A stretch of DNA of 43,653 nucleotides from Bryobacterales bacterium (GCA_020852755.1 JADZAF010000200.1:1-43653); one strand, 5' to 3'. Shown: positions 23,171-33,282, counted from the stretch's first letter. Numbers and translations: made by a program. Notes: generated by a model not told the origin, from the letters alone.

Positions 23171-24490
23171 ATGAACCGGAAGGTCATGATCCTCGGAGGC
23201 GGATTCGGCGGGCTGTACGCGGCCCTGCATCTGGAAAAGATCCTGGCGAAGGATCCGGAAGTGGAAGTGACGCTCGTGAACCGCGAGAACTTCTTCCTGT
23301 TTACGCCCATGCTGCACGAAGTGGCGGCCAGCGATCTGGATCTGACCACCATCGTCAACCCGGTTCGCAAGCTGCTCCGCCGAGTGAACTTCTTCGCCGG
23401 CGAAGTGGAGGGCATCGACCTGCCCGGGCGCCGCATCGTGGTTTCGCACGGTTTCGATCATCACCATCACGAGATGGAGTACGACCACCTGGTGCTGGCC
23501 CTGGGATCCATCACGAACTTCTACAACCTGCCGGGGCTGGCGGAGCGCGCCCTCACCATGAAATCCCTGGGCGACGCGATCGCATTGCGCAACCGCCTGA
23601 TTGCGCATCTGGAGGAGGCGGACACTGAGTGCGCGGCCCGCCTGCGCGAGCCGCTGCTGACGTTCGTGGTGGCCGGCGGCGGCTTCGCGGGAGTGGAAAC
23701 CATCGCCGGCATGAATGACTTTCTCCGCGTGGCCCTGCGGTTCTATCCGCACCTGAAGGAAGACATGCTCCGGGTGGTGCTGGTGCATCCCGGGCCCACC
23801 ATCCTGCCCGAACTAGGGGAGAAGCTCGGTTCGTACGCGCAAAGGAAACTGGCGGAGCGCAAGGTCGAGATCCGGGTGAACACCAAGGTCGCCGGGGTTT
23901 CGGAAGACGCCGTGGCGCTGAGCGACGGCAGCGTGATCCGGGCCGGGACGCTGGTCTGGACGGCCGGCACCTCGCCCAATCCGCTGCTCGCAACCCTGCC
24001 TTGCGTGAAGGAGCGGGGACGGCTGGTAGTAAACGAATACCTGGAGGTGCCGGACTGGCCCGGGGTGTGGGCGCTGGGGGATTGCGCCCGGGTGCCCGAC
24101 CGCGGAACCGGCATGGCCTGTCCGCCCACGGCCCAGCACGCGTTGCGCGAAGGCCGGACGGTAGCGCACAACATTACCGCCGCCATCCGCGGGGGGACGC
24201 CGAAGCCCTTCGCGTTTCAGACTCTCGGGCAACTGGCGGCCATCGGCCGGCGCACCGGTGTGGCCAACATCCTGGGCGTGAACTTTTCAGGCTTCGCCGC
24301 CTGGTGGTTGTGGAGAACCATCTATCTGAGCAAGCTGCCCCGGTTCGACAAGAAGCTGAGAGTGGCGCTCGACTGGACGCTCGACCTGCTGTTCTCCAAG
24401 GACCTGGTCCAGTTCATGACCTTCCGCGCCCCGGCGGCGTCGCACGCCGGGGAGGAGGCGCGGGGGACGCCGGTGGGCAGCGGGCGCTGA
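23171..24490 (+). CDS. NDH-2-like FAD/NAD-dependent oxidoreductase
   Basis: A 439-aa flavoprotein of the type II NADH dehydrogenase family. The FAD motif is ILGGGFGGLYAALHL (8-22). The NAD motif is FVVAGGGFAGVETIAGM (about 170-186). The C-terminal FAD contact is VWALGDCARV, followed by PPTAQHALREGRTVAHNI. The last 70 residues (FSGFAAWWLWRTIYLSKLPRFDKKLRVALDW) are amphipathic and probably hold the enzyme at the membrane. It would oxidise NADH and reduce quinone without pumping protons. ATG 23171 follows GGGAGG. A His-rich loop (FDHHHHEMEYDH) near residue 97 is unusual and could bind metal. Confidence 0.9.
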   Translation: MNRKVMILGGGFGGLYAALHLEKILAKDPEVEVTLVNRENFFLFTPMLHEVAASDLDLTTIVNPVRKLLRRVNFFAGEVEGIDLPGRRIVVSHGFDHHHHEMEYDHLVLALGSITNFYNLPGLAERALTMKSLGDAIALRNRLIAHLEEADTECAARLREPLLTFVVAGGGFAGVETIAGMNDFLRVALRFYPHLKEDMLRVVLVHPGPTILPELGEKLGSYAQRKLAERKVEIRVNTKVAGVSEDAVALSDGSVIRAGTLVWTAGTSPNPLLATLPCVKERGRLVVNEYLEVPDWPGVWALGDCARVPDRGTGMACPPTAQHALREGRTVAHNITAAIRGGTPKPFAFQTLGQLAAIGRRTGVANILGVNFSGFAAWWLWRTIYLSKLPRFDKKLRVALDWTLDLLFSKDLVQFMTFRAPAASHAGEEARGTPVGSGR

Positions 24491-24516
24491 CCAGACTGCT
24501 CGCGGAGCCGCGCGGC

Positions 24517-24981
24517 CTACATCTCGGCTTCCTGCTTTTCGAAGCCCTTCACCTTCACTCCGATGGGAAAGCCCTGGCGCACGCTCTGGGTCACGATACA
24601 GAAATCCTCGAACAGCCCCACACAGCGCAGGGCCTTCCCGGCTTCATCCTCGGGCAGGTTGGGGTCGATCTCCACTTCCATGCCGCCGATACGCAGGCGG
24701 CCCGCCTCATTGCGCACGATCTGCGTCCTGACCGACGTGCGCAGGCCCTCCAGGGGCACCCGTGCTTTGCGCGCGCAGAACAGCAGGCTGGCCGCGAGAC
24801 AGTTGCCCACCGCGGCGGCCAGGACCCGGGCGGGACTCGGCCCGCGGTCCTGCCCCAAGGGCGGCGGCTCGTCCAGCAGCAGCTCGGGGTGCTGCGGCTT
24901 GTCGAACTTCACAAGGAATTCGAAGTCCTTCACCTGGTCGATGGAGATGGTGAACTCATTCACTACCATTGCCGCGCTCAT
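24517..24981 (-). CDS. OsmC-family protein
   Basis: A 154-aa OsmC/Ohr-fold protein. The two family cysteines are in GNCLAASLLFC (first, about residue 60) and FEDFCIVTQSV (about 128), which suits thiol peroxidase chemistry on organic hydroperoxides. A further Cys sits 9 residues after the first. The N-terminal strand pattern (MVVNEFTISI, FEFLVKFDKP) is standard and the length is normal. It lies 15 bp after the O-methyltransferase, as the last gene of the MBL-purB-methyltransferase-OsmC series. It may be an Ohr-like or simple OsmC protein; the sequence alone does not settle which. Confidence 0.85.
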   Translation of the reverse strand: MSAAMVVNEFTISIDQVKDFEFLVKFDKPQHPELLLDEPPPLGQDRGPSPARVLAAAVGNCLAASLLFCARKARVPLEGLRTSVRTQIVRNEAGRLRIGGMEVEIDPNLPEDEAGKALRCVGLFEDFCIVTQSVRQGFPIGVKVKGFEKQEAEM

Positions 24982-24996
24982 AGTACCGGCTCCGCA

Positions 24997-25606
24997 TCAA
25001 AGCTTCAGACTCACGGTCACCCCGTCCCGGAGAGGGAGCAGGGTGGTGTAGAACTGGCTGGATTCGTACAGGCGGCGGTTGAATTCGACCACCGCCCGCG
25101 AAGTGGCGTCGGGCGGATCGAGCACCCGTTCGCTCCACAGCGTGTTATCGGTGACGAGCAGGCCGCCGCGCTTCAAGCGGGGCGGGACCGCCTCCAGCAC
25201 CGCCGGGTACATTTCCTTATCCACGTCGTTGAAGATCAGGTCGAACTCTCCGGGCGTACGCCCCAGCATGGCCAGGGCTTCCCCGACGTGCACCTGGACC
25301 TCGCTGGCCACTCCGGCGCGCTCGAAGTAACGCCGCGCCAGGCGCGCGTTTTCCTCGCTGTAGTCGGTGTAATGGATTTCGGATCCCGGTCCGGCCGCGC
25401 GAGCCAGCCAGATGGTGGAGTAGCCGATGGCCGATCCCAGCTCGAAAATCCGCCGTGCCCTGGTGATCATCACCAATTGGGCCAGCAGCCGGCCGACCGC
25501 CGGACCTACGATCGGCACGATATGCTGGGCGGCGGCGGCTTCCATATCGGCCAGGACTTCATCGCGGCGGGGGAGCAGGGAATTCAGGTAGCGGTCGATC
25601 TCGGGG

Positions 25607-25617
<11 letters not shown>
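24997..25617 (-). CDS. SAM-dependent O-methyltransferase, class I (COMT-like)
   Basis: A 206-aa methyltransferase of the O-methyltransferase family 3/catechol type. SAM motif I is FELGSAIGYSTIWLA. The acidic residue ending strand 2 is in HYTDYSEENARLA. The metal-binding Asp pair is in DLIFNDVDKEMYP, with another contact near LLVTDNTLW. It is expected to methylate hydroxyl groups of small aromatic compounds with a divalent metal. The start is GTG 25617 (V-I-V-N-P-E-I-D-R-Y-L), matching the family N-terminus; upstream frame sequence is antisense to nothing known and fits poorly. It overlaps the purB stop by 11 bp, so it is probably coupled to purB. Confidence 0.87.
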
Positions 25618-26920
<1,303 letters not shown>

Positions 26921-26924
26921 AAGG

Positions 26925-27695
26925 TTAGAATGTGAACGCCTCGGTGGCGTGCCGTTGCTGGGCGACCACCATTTTCGGCTCCAGTCCCCGCCGCGTCAAC
27001 ACCTCGGCAACCGACATGCGCACGATCTCGGGATGATTGTTGCTCTCGCTCAGGTGAGCCATGATCAGGGTGCAGGTCTCGGTGTCCAGATCCTCGGCCA
27101 GGAAGTCGCAGGCCATGGCGTTGGAGAGGTGGCCCATGCGGCTCATCACCCGCTGCTTGACCGACCAGGGATAGGGGCCCACCTTGAGCATGTCCAGGTC
27201 GTGATTGGCTTCCAGGACCAGCGCGTGAGCGCCGCGGAGCTGGTAGCGGATCGACTCCGTGATATAGCCGAGATCGGTCACCAGCGCGACCTTGATCCCT
27301 TGCGAGCGGAGGCAGAAGCCTACCGGGTCGGCCGCGTCGTGGGGCAGGGTGAAGCTGTCAATTTCGATATCGCCGACCGCGAAGCGGGAGCCGGCCTGGA
27401 AGATCTCCAGGTGGGGACGGTACTCGCCCCAGCCGACCGCCGCCGCCGTCGCCCCGGTCGCGAACACGGGAATCTTGAGCCGCCGGGCCACGGGCACCAG
27501 GCCGCCGACGTGGTCCGAATGCTCGTGGGTGATCAGAACCGCGTCGATCTTCTCGGGCCGCTCGCCGATTCCGGCCAGCCGCCGCTCCATCTCCTTGAAG
27601 CTCAAGCCGGCATCCACCAGCAGCCGCGTCTTCTCCGTGGCGACCCAGGCGCAATTCCCCGAACTTCCGCTGGCCAGCAGGCTGAGCTTGAGAAT
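26925..27695 (-). CDS. MBL-fold metallo-hydrolase (WalJ/YycJ type), apparent ATT start
   Basis: A 256-aa metallo-beta-lactamase-fold protein of the YycJ/WalJ group, probably a nuclease. The N-terminal strand LKLSLLASGSSGNCAWVAT is the family opening. The metal motif THEHSDH is near residue 60. Later ligands lie in FTLPHDAADPVGF and VLEANHDLDML, and the end has IMAHLSESNNHPE. The family N-terminus is present in frame, but no ATG, GTG or TTG precedes it below the promoter. The first usable codon is ATT at 27695, 5 nt after GGAGG (27705-27701). A start at GTG 27617 would cut off the first strands and the SGSSGN loop. ATC at 27698 is possible but too close to the ribosome site. It is first in the operon with purB. 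Confidence 0.82.
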   Translation of the reverse strand: MLKLSLLASGSSGNCAWVATEKTRLLVDAGLSFKEMERRLAGIGERPEKIDAVLITHEHSDHVGGLVPVARRLKIPVFATGATAAAVGWGEYRPHLEIFQAGSRFAVGDIEIDSFTLPHDAADPVGFCLRSQGIKVALVTDLGYITESIRYQLRGAHALVLEANHDLDMLKVGPYPWSVKQRVMSRMGHLSNAMACDFLAEDLDTETCTLIMAHLSESNNHPEIVRMSVAEVLTRRGLEPKMVVAQQRHATEAFTF

Positions 27696-27714
27696 GATTC
27701 CCTCCGGAACCTCC

Positions 27715-27744
27715 CTTGTAGCAGGAAAAGGCGGGGGTTCACAA
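27715..27744 (-). promoter_or_regulatory. Promoter of the MBL-purB-methyltransferase-OsmC operon
   Basis: On the minus strand TTGTGA (27744-27739) and TACAAG (27720-27715) are 18 bp apart, and TGC before the -10 makes it an extended type. The start point falls near 27708, just before GGAGG. This confines translation initiation to the ATC/ATT region and supports a non-standard start codon. The remaining spacer up to 27917 shows nothing else. Confidence 0.5.
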
Positions 27745-27917
27745 CCGCGTGTCGCATTCCGCGCGTTCGGGCCGGAAACGGGTGACCGCGCACACCATCC
27801 GCAAGCGGAGGGAGCGGCGGCACGCCAGGCGCTTCGTGGCCTCCACGGTCCGGGGAAGAGCGCGAAAGGCCGCGGCTCGGAAACCGCGCCCCTCCGCGCT
27901 TCACCACCTTCAGTGAG

Positions 27918-29252
27918 CTAGCCGCCGGCGGCGAGGGCTTCGCTGAACGGCGCCGGCTGGTAGACCGAGAGTATTTCGGCGATCATGGCCTCGCGCGATT
28001 CAAAACGGCTTTCCTCATAGCACCCCAGCGGGTTTTCCAGCACGTTCACCAGGCACTTGTTGCAGTAGGTGCAGGGTCTGGCGGGACCATCCAGGCCGGC
28101 CTCGAACGTCCGCACCAGGTCGTTGTTGGCTACAAGGGGACGGGCGATACTGACCGCGTCGCAAGCCCCGTCCCGGATCGCCTGCCGGATCGCCGAAGCG
28201 GTCTGGAAGCCGCCCGTGCAAATCACCGGGACCGAAACCGCCTGCTTGATCTTCCGGCTGTCGTCCAGATTGATGCCTTCGATGCGGTCGCCGCGCGCCC
28301 GGCTCCACATGAACTCCAGCAGCTTGGCGCCTCCCGGAGAGCGCAGAGCGAGGTAATTGGCCAGGCCCCGCGACCCGCTGGAGATCAGCGTATCGTAGGT
28401 CTTCACGGCTTCCTGGGCGGGGAAATCGCCGGGGGGGTTCCTGGGGTGGGGGAAAGAACTGCCGGTTGAAACGTGAATGGCATCCACTCCCGCTTCCTGC
28501 AGCCATTGCACGACCTGCACCGTGTCGTCCACCGTGTTCCCCGGAGGCTCGAAGAGCGTCATGGCGTTGTTGTACTCGGTAGCGCTGATCTTCACCTGCA
28601 AGTGAAAGTCCCGGCCCACCTCGTTACGGATGGCCTCCACTACTTCCAGCAGGAAGCGCGCGCGGGCGCGGAGCGGGCCTCCGTAGCCATCCGTGCGGTC
28701 GTTGATGGCCGAACTCAGAAACTGGGTGAACAGGTAGCCGTTGGCGGCGTGCAGTTCCACGCCGTCCAGCCCGGCCTGGCGGGCCCGGCGTGCCCCGGCC
28801 GCGAAATCGCGAACGGTCTGGCCGATCTGTTCCTCCGTCATGCGCTCGCATTCAAAGCCGTTGAGAGGCTCCGGCCGGTCGGTGGAACTCAGCCCCTTTT
28901 CAAATTCGATCCCGCCGATGTCCCGCTGGCGCCCTGCGTGGCTCAACTGCAAAATGAACTTGCAGTCGAATTCGTGGACCCGCCGGCCTAACTCCCTCCA
29001 GAAGGGAATGCGCTCATCCCGGTCGATGGTGGCGTAGTTGGGCATGATCCGGCCGCGTATGTTGACCGGGACGAAGGAGGAGACGATGGCGCCCACCCCT
29101 CCGCGGGCAAATTTCAACTCCCAGTTGATGCGGGTCTGGGTGCCCGATCCGTCATAGTTGTCGAACCGCCCGGAGATGTTGGAGCGAAGGATGCGGTTCT
29201 TGACGATCAGGTTGCGGAAACGCAAAGGTTCGAACAGCGCGTCCTCTGGCAT
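27918..29252 (-). CDS. NADH:flavin oxidoreductase, old yellow enzyme / dienoyl-CoA reductase type
   Basis: A 444-aa FMN enzyme with a TIM barrel (LFEPLRFRNLIVKNRILRSN at the start, ILQLSHAGRQ, DGVELHAANGYLFTQFLSSAIN, RTDGYGG, VPVICTGGF, DAVSIARPLVAN). At the C-terminus a cysteine cluster C-T-Y-C-N-K-C followed ten residues later by C (residues about 397-414) matches the 4Fe-4S site of 2,4-dienoyl-CoA reductase-like members. The second FAD/NAD domain of those enzymes is missing, so it is a barrel plus Fe-S protein. It would reduce an activated double bond with NAD(P)H. ATG 29252 follows AGAGGGG and starts the barrel; the frame is open to 29339 but without family match. It diverges from the glycosidase at 29353. 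Confidence 0.88.
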   Translation of the reverse strand: MPEDALFEPLRFRNLIVKNRILRSNISGRFDNYDGSGTQTRINWELKFARGGVGAIVSSFVPVNIRGRIMPNYATIDRDERIPFWRELGRRVHEFDCKFILQLSHAGRQRDIGGIEFEKGLSSTDRPEPLNGFECERMTEEQIGQTVRDFAAGARRARQAGLDGVELHAANGYLFTQFLSSAINDRTDGYGGPLRARARFLLEVVEAIRNEVGRDFHLQVKISATEYNNAMTLFEPPGNTVDDTVQVVQWLQEAGVDAIHVSTGSSFPHPRNPPGDFPAQEAVKTYDTLISSGSRGLANYLALRSPGGAKLLEFMWSRARGDRIEGINLDDSRKIKQAVSVPVICTGGFQTASAIRQAIRDGACDAVSIARPLVANNDLVRTFEAGLDGPARPCTYCNKCLVNVLENPLGCYEESRFESREAMIAEILSVYQPAPFSEALAAGG

Positions 29253-29299
29253 ATCTGGTCCCCTCTTTCGAAACCGGCGCTCTGCGCCGCGGTGTGTTG

Positions 29300-29327
29300 A
29301 TCTTACTACAAGCCGGAGGGCCGGTAA
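29300..29327 (-). promoter_or_regulatory. Promoter for the flavin oxidoreductase
   Basis: TTACCG (29327-29322) and TAAGAT (29305-29300) on the minus strand are 16 bp apart. The start point would be near 29293, with a 40-nt leader. On the plus strand, TAACAT (29325-29330) in the same spacer could be the -10 for the divergent gene at 29353. Confidence 0.4.
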
Positions 29328-29352
29328 CATGGGCGACAATGGGAGCCACCCT

Positions 29353-31644
29353 ATGCGCGCACTGCTGGTGTTCCTCGCCGCGGCAGGCCTGCTCGCTGCC
29401 GCCCCGCCCGTAGTCGAAGTTCGCGTCTACAAAGGCCGCCCCACGGTCTTCATCGACGGCAAGCCCGATGCGCTGCCCGGCTTCAACACCTTTGGCAAAG
29501 CGGCCTTCGACCGGTCGATGACCCTGGCCTATGGCAACAAGTTCAGCGCCTATTTCATCACTCCGGCCGTGCGGCCGGATGCCTGGCCGGAGACGCGGTT
29601 CTGGCGCGGCGACCGCATCACGGACACGCCCCAGGGGCCGCCCTGGCCCGGTCTGTTCGACCTGGATGAGCAGGCCGATCACGTTCTGCGGGGCGACCCT
29701 GATGGCTACCTGATCGTGCGTTTCGGCTTGTGGCCGCCGCCCTCCTGGCGGGACGCTCACCCCCAGGAGTACTTCATCAACGAAGAAGGCTCGCCGGGTC
29801 CGGCGCCTTCGCTGGCCTCGGACGTGTTTTACGATGCGGCCGACCGTTTCACCGCCGCCCTCATCCGCTACTGCGAGTCGCGGCCGTGGGCGAACCGCGT
29901 CATCGGCTACGCGAACTTCGGCGTTCAGGAGGGCACCCATCCGCCCCTGGCGCAGCACTGGCTCTTCGACCACGGTCCGCTCATGTCGGCCCGCTGGCGC
30001 CGGTTCCTGGAAGCGAAGTACGGCGCCATCGAGAAGCTCCGGGCGGCTTACGGCGACCGTGCGGCTACCTTCGGGAGTGTTCCGGTTCCCCGCGACAAGC
30101 TGCGCGGACCGGCTCCCGCCCTGGCCGGGCTTCTGTACTGGCAGAGCGCACGGGAGAACCAGCCGCTGCGCGACTACCTGGAACTGCAGCGCCAGTTGTT
30201 TCTCTCGCGGATGCGCTCGTCGGGCGAAGCCATGCACCGCGCCGCGGCCCGCAAGGTATTGTTCCTCCACGATGCCCTGAAGCAGACCATGCAGGGCTGG
30301 ACGAATTTCGGCTTTTTCAACTACCCGGGCGGAGGAGGCGGCGTTTCCTGGCCGTTGGCCTATCCCGAGTACCTGGCCGGTTCGGGCAGCATGGACGTTA
30401 TGTCGCTGTTCGGCGGCCGCGGTTTCGACGGGCTGATCACCCCGCACGACTACCAGGCCCGCGGCATCGGCGGCGTCTACGAACCCGAAGGCAGCGCGGA
30501 CTCCACCGTGCTGCGCGGCCGCTATTTCTACTGCGAGATGGACACGCGCACTTACGTGCGCACCAAGAACGAAATCGGGCTGGCGCGCAACGACCGCGAG
30601 TATGCCGCCAACACCTGGCGAAACCTGGCCACCGGATGGACGCGCGGGTTCAACTCGTACTGGATGGAGTTCGGCGCGGGCTGGTTCGATCCGCCCGGCA
30701 TCCGCAGTATCATCGGGCGCCAGGTGGCCGCCATCCGGGAGTCGATCGAATGGCCGCACGAAACCGTGCCGGGCATCGCGATGGTCCTGGACGATACGGC
30801 CGTGCTGGAGACCAACGGATCGGGTAACCTCCACAACGAGGCCGTGATGTGGGAGCAGAAGATGGGCATGGCGCGCTGCGGCGTGCCGCACAACATCTAC
30901 CTGCTGGAAGACCTGGCGTTGGACCACTTCCCGGCCCACAAGGTCTACTACTTCCCGAATCTCTACCGGGTGGATGCCGCCCGCCTGGACCTGCTGCGGC
31001 GCAAGGTCTTCCGTAATGGAAACGTGGTGGTCTGGGGTCCGGGGTCCGGGATCTCGGATGGCCGCAGCGTGGGAATCGAGTCCGCCGCGCGGCTGACCGG
31101 CTTCTCGTTCGAGATGCTTCCGGTGAACGCGCACCGGCGCATCCTGGTTTCGAATTTCGACCACCCGGTAACGCGGGGCCTGCGGGCGGACACAGTGATC
31201 GGCGGTCCGCTCTCCTACGGGCCGGTCCTGCTTCCCACGGACGGAGTGGAACTGGGCCTGGCGTGGGTGAAAGGCGGGTTCAACCATACGGGTCTGGCAG
31301 TGAAGGAATTCGGGAAGGGCGCGGCGGGCAACGGCACTTCGGGGCCGCGCGGGGAAGGGGATTACGCCGCCGTTTTCAGCATCGCGGCGAACCTGCCGGC
31401 CGACCTGTGGCGCGGTCTGGCCCGCTATGCCGGCGCTCACGTCTACAGCGAAACCAATGATGTTCTGCTGGCCGACCGCAGCGTAGTGGCCCTGCACTCG
31501 CTGCAGTCAGGAAAAAAGCGCATCGCGCTGCCGGGCAGGTTCCACGTGCGCGACGTGACCGGCGGCGGCGAGTACGCGCGGGAGGCTTCCGAGATTATCT
31601 TCGATTTGCACGCGCCCGAAACGCGGGTGTTCGTGGTGCAGTAA
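29353..31644 (+). CDS. Exported glycosidase, GH42 / beta-galactosidase-like
   Basis: A 763-aa protein with a signal peptide (MRALLVFLAAAGLLAAAPP). The first 450 residues look like a TIM-barrel glycosidase (VFIDGKPDALPGFNTFGK, RVIGYANFGVQEG, with acidic candidates E in GVQEG and in YCEMDTRT). The next 200 resemble the beta-galactosidase trimerisation (GATase-like) domain (GIAMVLDDTAVLE, VYYFPNLYRVDAARLDLLRR, GNVVVWGPGSG). A C-terminal beta domain follows (VVALHSLQSGKKRIALPG). This layout matches GH42-like proteins. The catalytic residues are not certain, so the substrate is unknown. ATG 29353 starts the signal peptide; an upstream ATG at 29329 is less likely. It is divergent from the flavin oxidoreductase and followed by 131 bp without a gene. 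Confidence 0.75.
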   Translation: MRALLVFLAAAGLLAAAPPVVEVRVYKGRPTVFIDGKPDALPGFNTFGKAAFDRSMTLAYGNKFSAYFITPAVRPDAWPETRFWRGDRITDTPQGPPWPGLFDLDEQADHVLRGDPDGYLIVRFGLWPPPSWRDAHPQEYFINEEGSPGPAPSLASDVFYDAADRFTAALIRYCESRPWANRVIGYANFGVQEGTHPPLAQHWLFDHGPLMSARWRRFLEAKYGAIEKLRAAYGDRAATFGSVPVPRDKLRGPAPALAGLLYWQSARENQPLRDYLELQRQLFLSRMRSSGEAMHRAAARKVLFLHDALKQTMQGWTNFGFFNYPGGGGGVSWPLAYPEYLAGSGSMDVMSLFGGRGFDGLITPHDYQARGIGGVYEPEGSADSTVLRGRYFYCEMDTRTYVRTKNEIGLARNDREYAANTWRNLATGWTRGFNSYWMEFGAGWFDPPGIRSIIGRQVAAIRESIEWPHETVPGIAMVLDDTAVLETNGSGNLHNEAVMWEQKMGMARCGVPHNIYLLEDLALDHFPAHKVYYFPNLYRVDAARLDLLRRKVFRNGNVVVWGPGSGISDGRSVGIESAARLTGFSFEMLPVNAHRRILVSNFDHPVTRGLRADTVIGGPLSYGPVLLPTDGVELGLAWVKGGFNHTGLAVKEFGKGAAGNGTSGPRGEGDYAAVFSIAANLPADLWRGLARYAGAHVYSETNDVLLADRSVVALHSLQSGKKRIALPGRFHVRDVTGGGEYAREASEIIFDLHAPETRVFVVQ

Positions 31645-31775
31645 GACAGGCGGCGGCAGGAACGCGCCACCACGCGCTTTCTCTACACGGCGACCATTGC
31701 TGCTTGCGATGATGGCCCGGCCGGAGACCAACGACTTTGAACCGGGCGGATGCGAAACAGCCTGCGACGCGCTGT

Positions 31776-32183
31776 TCAGTAGGGCTCGTACGCGGGCTTC
31801 TGCCGGAAGCGCAGCCAGCTTCCGACCGCGGCCAGGATGGATGCAAGCGTGAGATATACGGCGTTCATCAAAGCTCCCGCCCCGCCGAAGTAGTAGCCGG
31901 AGAAGATGTAGCCTCGCACCAGCATCGCCACTACCACCACGCTCCAGATGAAGAACAGCACCTTGAGTTTGCCGCGCACGGCCAGCAGCAGGCTGGCGAG
32001 CCCGAACAGAGCGGCGAAAAGAAGCCAGAACGTCAAGGCCTTGCCCTCCCAGGGAAGCAGATCGATCCGCAGGTTGTGCCTTCCATTGATGAGGGCGACC
32101 AGCGAAATACCCAACAGAAACAGGCCTAGACCGGCGTGGAACAAGTAACTGAAAATTCGCATGATGGCACCCACTAAACGCAC
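31776..32183 (-). CDS. Small integral membrane protein, unknown function
   Basis: A 135-aa protein with four predicted membrane helices (YLFHAGLGLFLLGISLVALI, ALTFWLLFAALFGLASLLLA, VLFFIWSVVVVAMLVRGYIF, ALMNAVYLTLASILAAVGSW). No catalytic motif is visible and I do not recognise the family. The start is GTG 32183, which has AGGAGGT 4 nt upstream; ATG 32162 is seven codons later and has no ribosome site. Its promoter overlaps that of the divergent URO-D-like gene. The stop lies 131 bp from the glycosidase stop in a convergent arrangement. Confidence 0.7.
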   Translation of the reverse strand: MRLVGAIMRIFSYLFHAGLGLFLLGISLVALINGRHNLRIDLLPWEGKALTFWLLFAALFGLASLLLAVRGKLKVLFFIWSVVVVAMLVRGYIFSGYYFGGAGALMNAVYLTLASILAAVGSWLRFRQKPAYEPY

Positions 32184-32210
32184 CTGTACCTCCTGAATTT
32201 CCGGCAAAAG

Positions 32211-32220
32211 TGCTATTGTA
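32211..32220. promoter_or_regulatory. Overlapping divergent -10 elements
   Basis: The plus strand reads TGCTATTGT (32211-32219), an extended -10 for the gene at 32249. The minus strand reads TACAAT (32220-32215), a -10 for the membrane protein starting at 32183. The hexamers occupy nearly the same bases on opposite strands, so the two promoters should exclude each other. No good -35 is seen for either. Confidence 0.4.
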
Positions 32221-32248
32221 GCAGGGTGCCGGAGGCCAGGGCGCGCCG

Positions 32249-33271
32249 ATGAACGGATACCAGAGGATCGCCGCGGCGCTGAAAGGGGAGCACCCCGACC
32301 GCGTCCCGGTCATGCTGCACAACTTCATGATGGCCGCGCGCGAGGCGGGCGTGTCCATGCGCGAGTTCCGCGGCGACCCCCAGGCCCTGGCGCGAAGCTT
32401 CATCCAGGCAGTCGAGACCTACGGGTATGACGGCATCCTGGTGGACATCGACACGGCCACGCTGGCCGGTGCACTGGGGGTTCCCGTCGATCTCCCCGAA
32501 GACGCGCCCGGCCGCACCACCGGCGGCCGGATCTCGAGCCTCGAAGAGGTAGATTGCCTGCCGCCCGTGGACGTGGGACGCTATCCCGTGATTCAGGTCT
32601 GGCTGGAAGGCGTGCGCCTGCTGCGCGGCTATTTCAAGGACGAGATCTACATTCGCGGCAACTGCGATCAGGCGCCCTACGATCTGGCCTGCCTGGTCCG
32701 CTCCATGGAGGATTGGATGCTGGACCTCATGGAGCCGGAAAAGCATGCCCTGGCCCGCCGGTTGATCGCGTATTGCGAAGACGGCACGCGCCAGTTCATC
32801 CGCCTGATGGCGGGGACCGGCGCGCACATGGTTTCGAACGGCGACAGCCTGGCCGGACCGGACATGGTCTCGCCCGCGCTTTACCGCGAGTTTGCCTTCC
32901 CGTCCGAACAGCGCATCGTGGATTTCGCTCATTCCACCGGGCTGCCCTACGTGCTGCATATCTGCGGGAAGACGGACCGCATTCTGGAGGAGATGATCGC
33001 CACCGGCGCCGACGGCCTGGAACTGGATTACAAGACCGACGCCCGGCTGGCCTGCGACAAGCTGAAGGGCCGGGCCGCCTTTCTCGGCAACATCGACCCC
33101 AACGCGGTGCTCGCCCTGGGTACGCCGGAACGGGTGGAGCGCAAGACGCGCGAGCTGCTTGGAATCTTCGCCGGAAACCCGCGCTTCATCCTGAACGCCG
33201 GCTGCGCCATGCCCGCCACCACGCCTCCGGAGAACCTCCGGGCCATGATCCGGGCGGCCCGCGAGTTCTGA
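32249..33271 (+). CDS. Uroporphyrinogen decarboxylase-fold protein, MtaA/methyltransferase-like
   Basis: A 340-aa TIM-barrel protein of the URO-D superfamily. It is closer to the cobalamin-linked methyltransferases (MtaA/MtbA type) than to HemE. It lacks the HemE N-terminal Arg cluster for porphyrin carboxylates and has a zinc-type motif LHICGKTDRIL (H-x-C, about residue 230) with ILNAGCAMPATTPPENL near the end. That is the His/Cys pattern used to activate a thiol for methyl transfer. SNGDSLAGPDMVSPALYREF is the usual substrate-side loop. The methyl donor and acceptor are unknown. No corrinoid protein is in the window. It is followed after 11 bp by the TIGR03435 gene. Confidence 0.85.
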   Translation: MNGYQRIAAALKGEHPDRVPVMLHNFMMAAREAGVSMREFRGDPQALARSFIQAVETYGYDGILVDIDTATLAGALGVPVDLPEDAPGRTTGGRISSLEEVDCLPPVDVGRYPVIQVWLEGVRLLRGYFKDEIYIRGNCDQAPYDLACLVRSMEDWMLDLMEPEKHALARRLIAYCEDGTRQFIRLMAGTGAHMVSNGDSLAGPDMVSPALYREFAFPSEQRIVDFAHSTGLPYVLHICGKTDRILEEMIATGADGLELDYKTDARLACDKLKGRAAFLGNIDPNAVLALGTPERVERKTRELLGIFAGNPRFILNAGCAMPATTPPENLRAMIRAAREF

Positions 33272-33282
33272 GGGGGCGCCGG

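Noticed and set aside
27720..27917. Possible tRNA or small gene between two minus-strand genes
   Set aside because: No acceptor/T-arm pattern and no coherent frame; only the operon promoter was found.
29152..31497. Minus-strand open frame of 781 codons
   Set aside because: It is a mirror of the GH42-like gene, which has a signal peptide and domain pattern.
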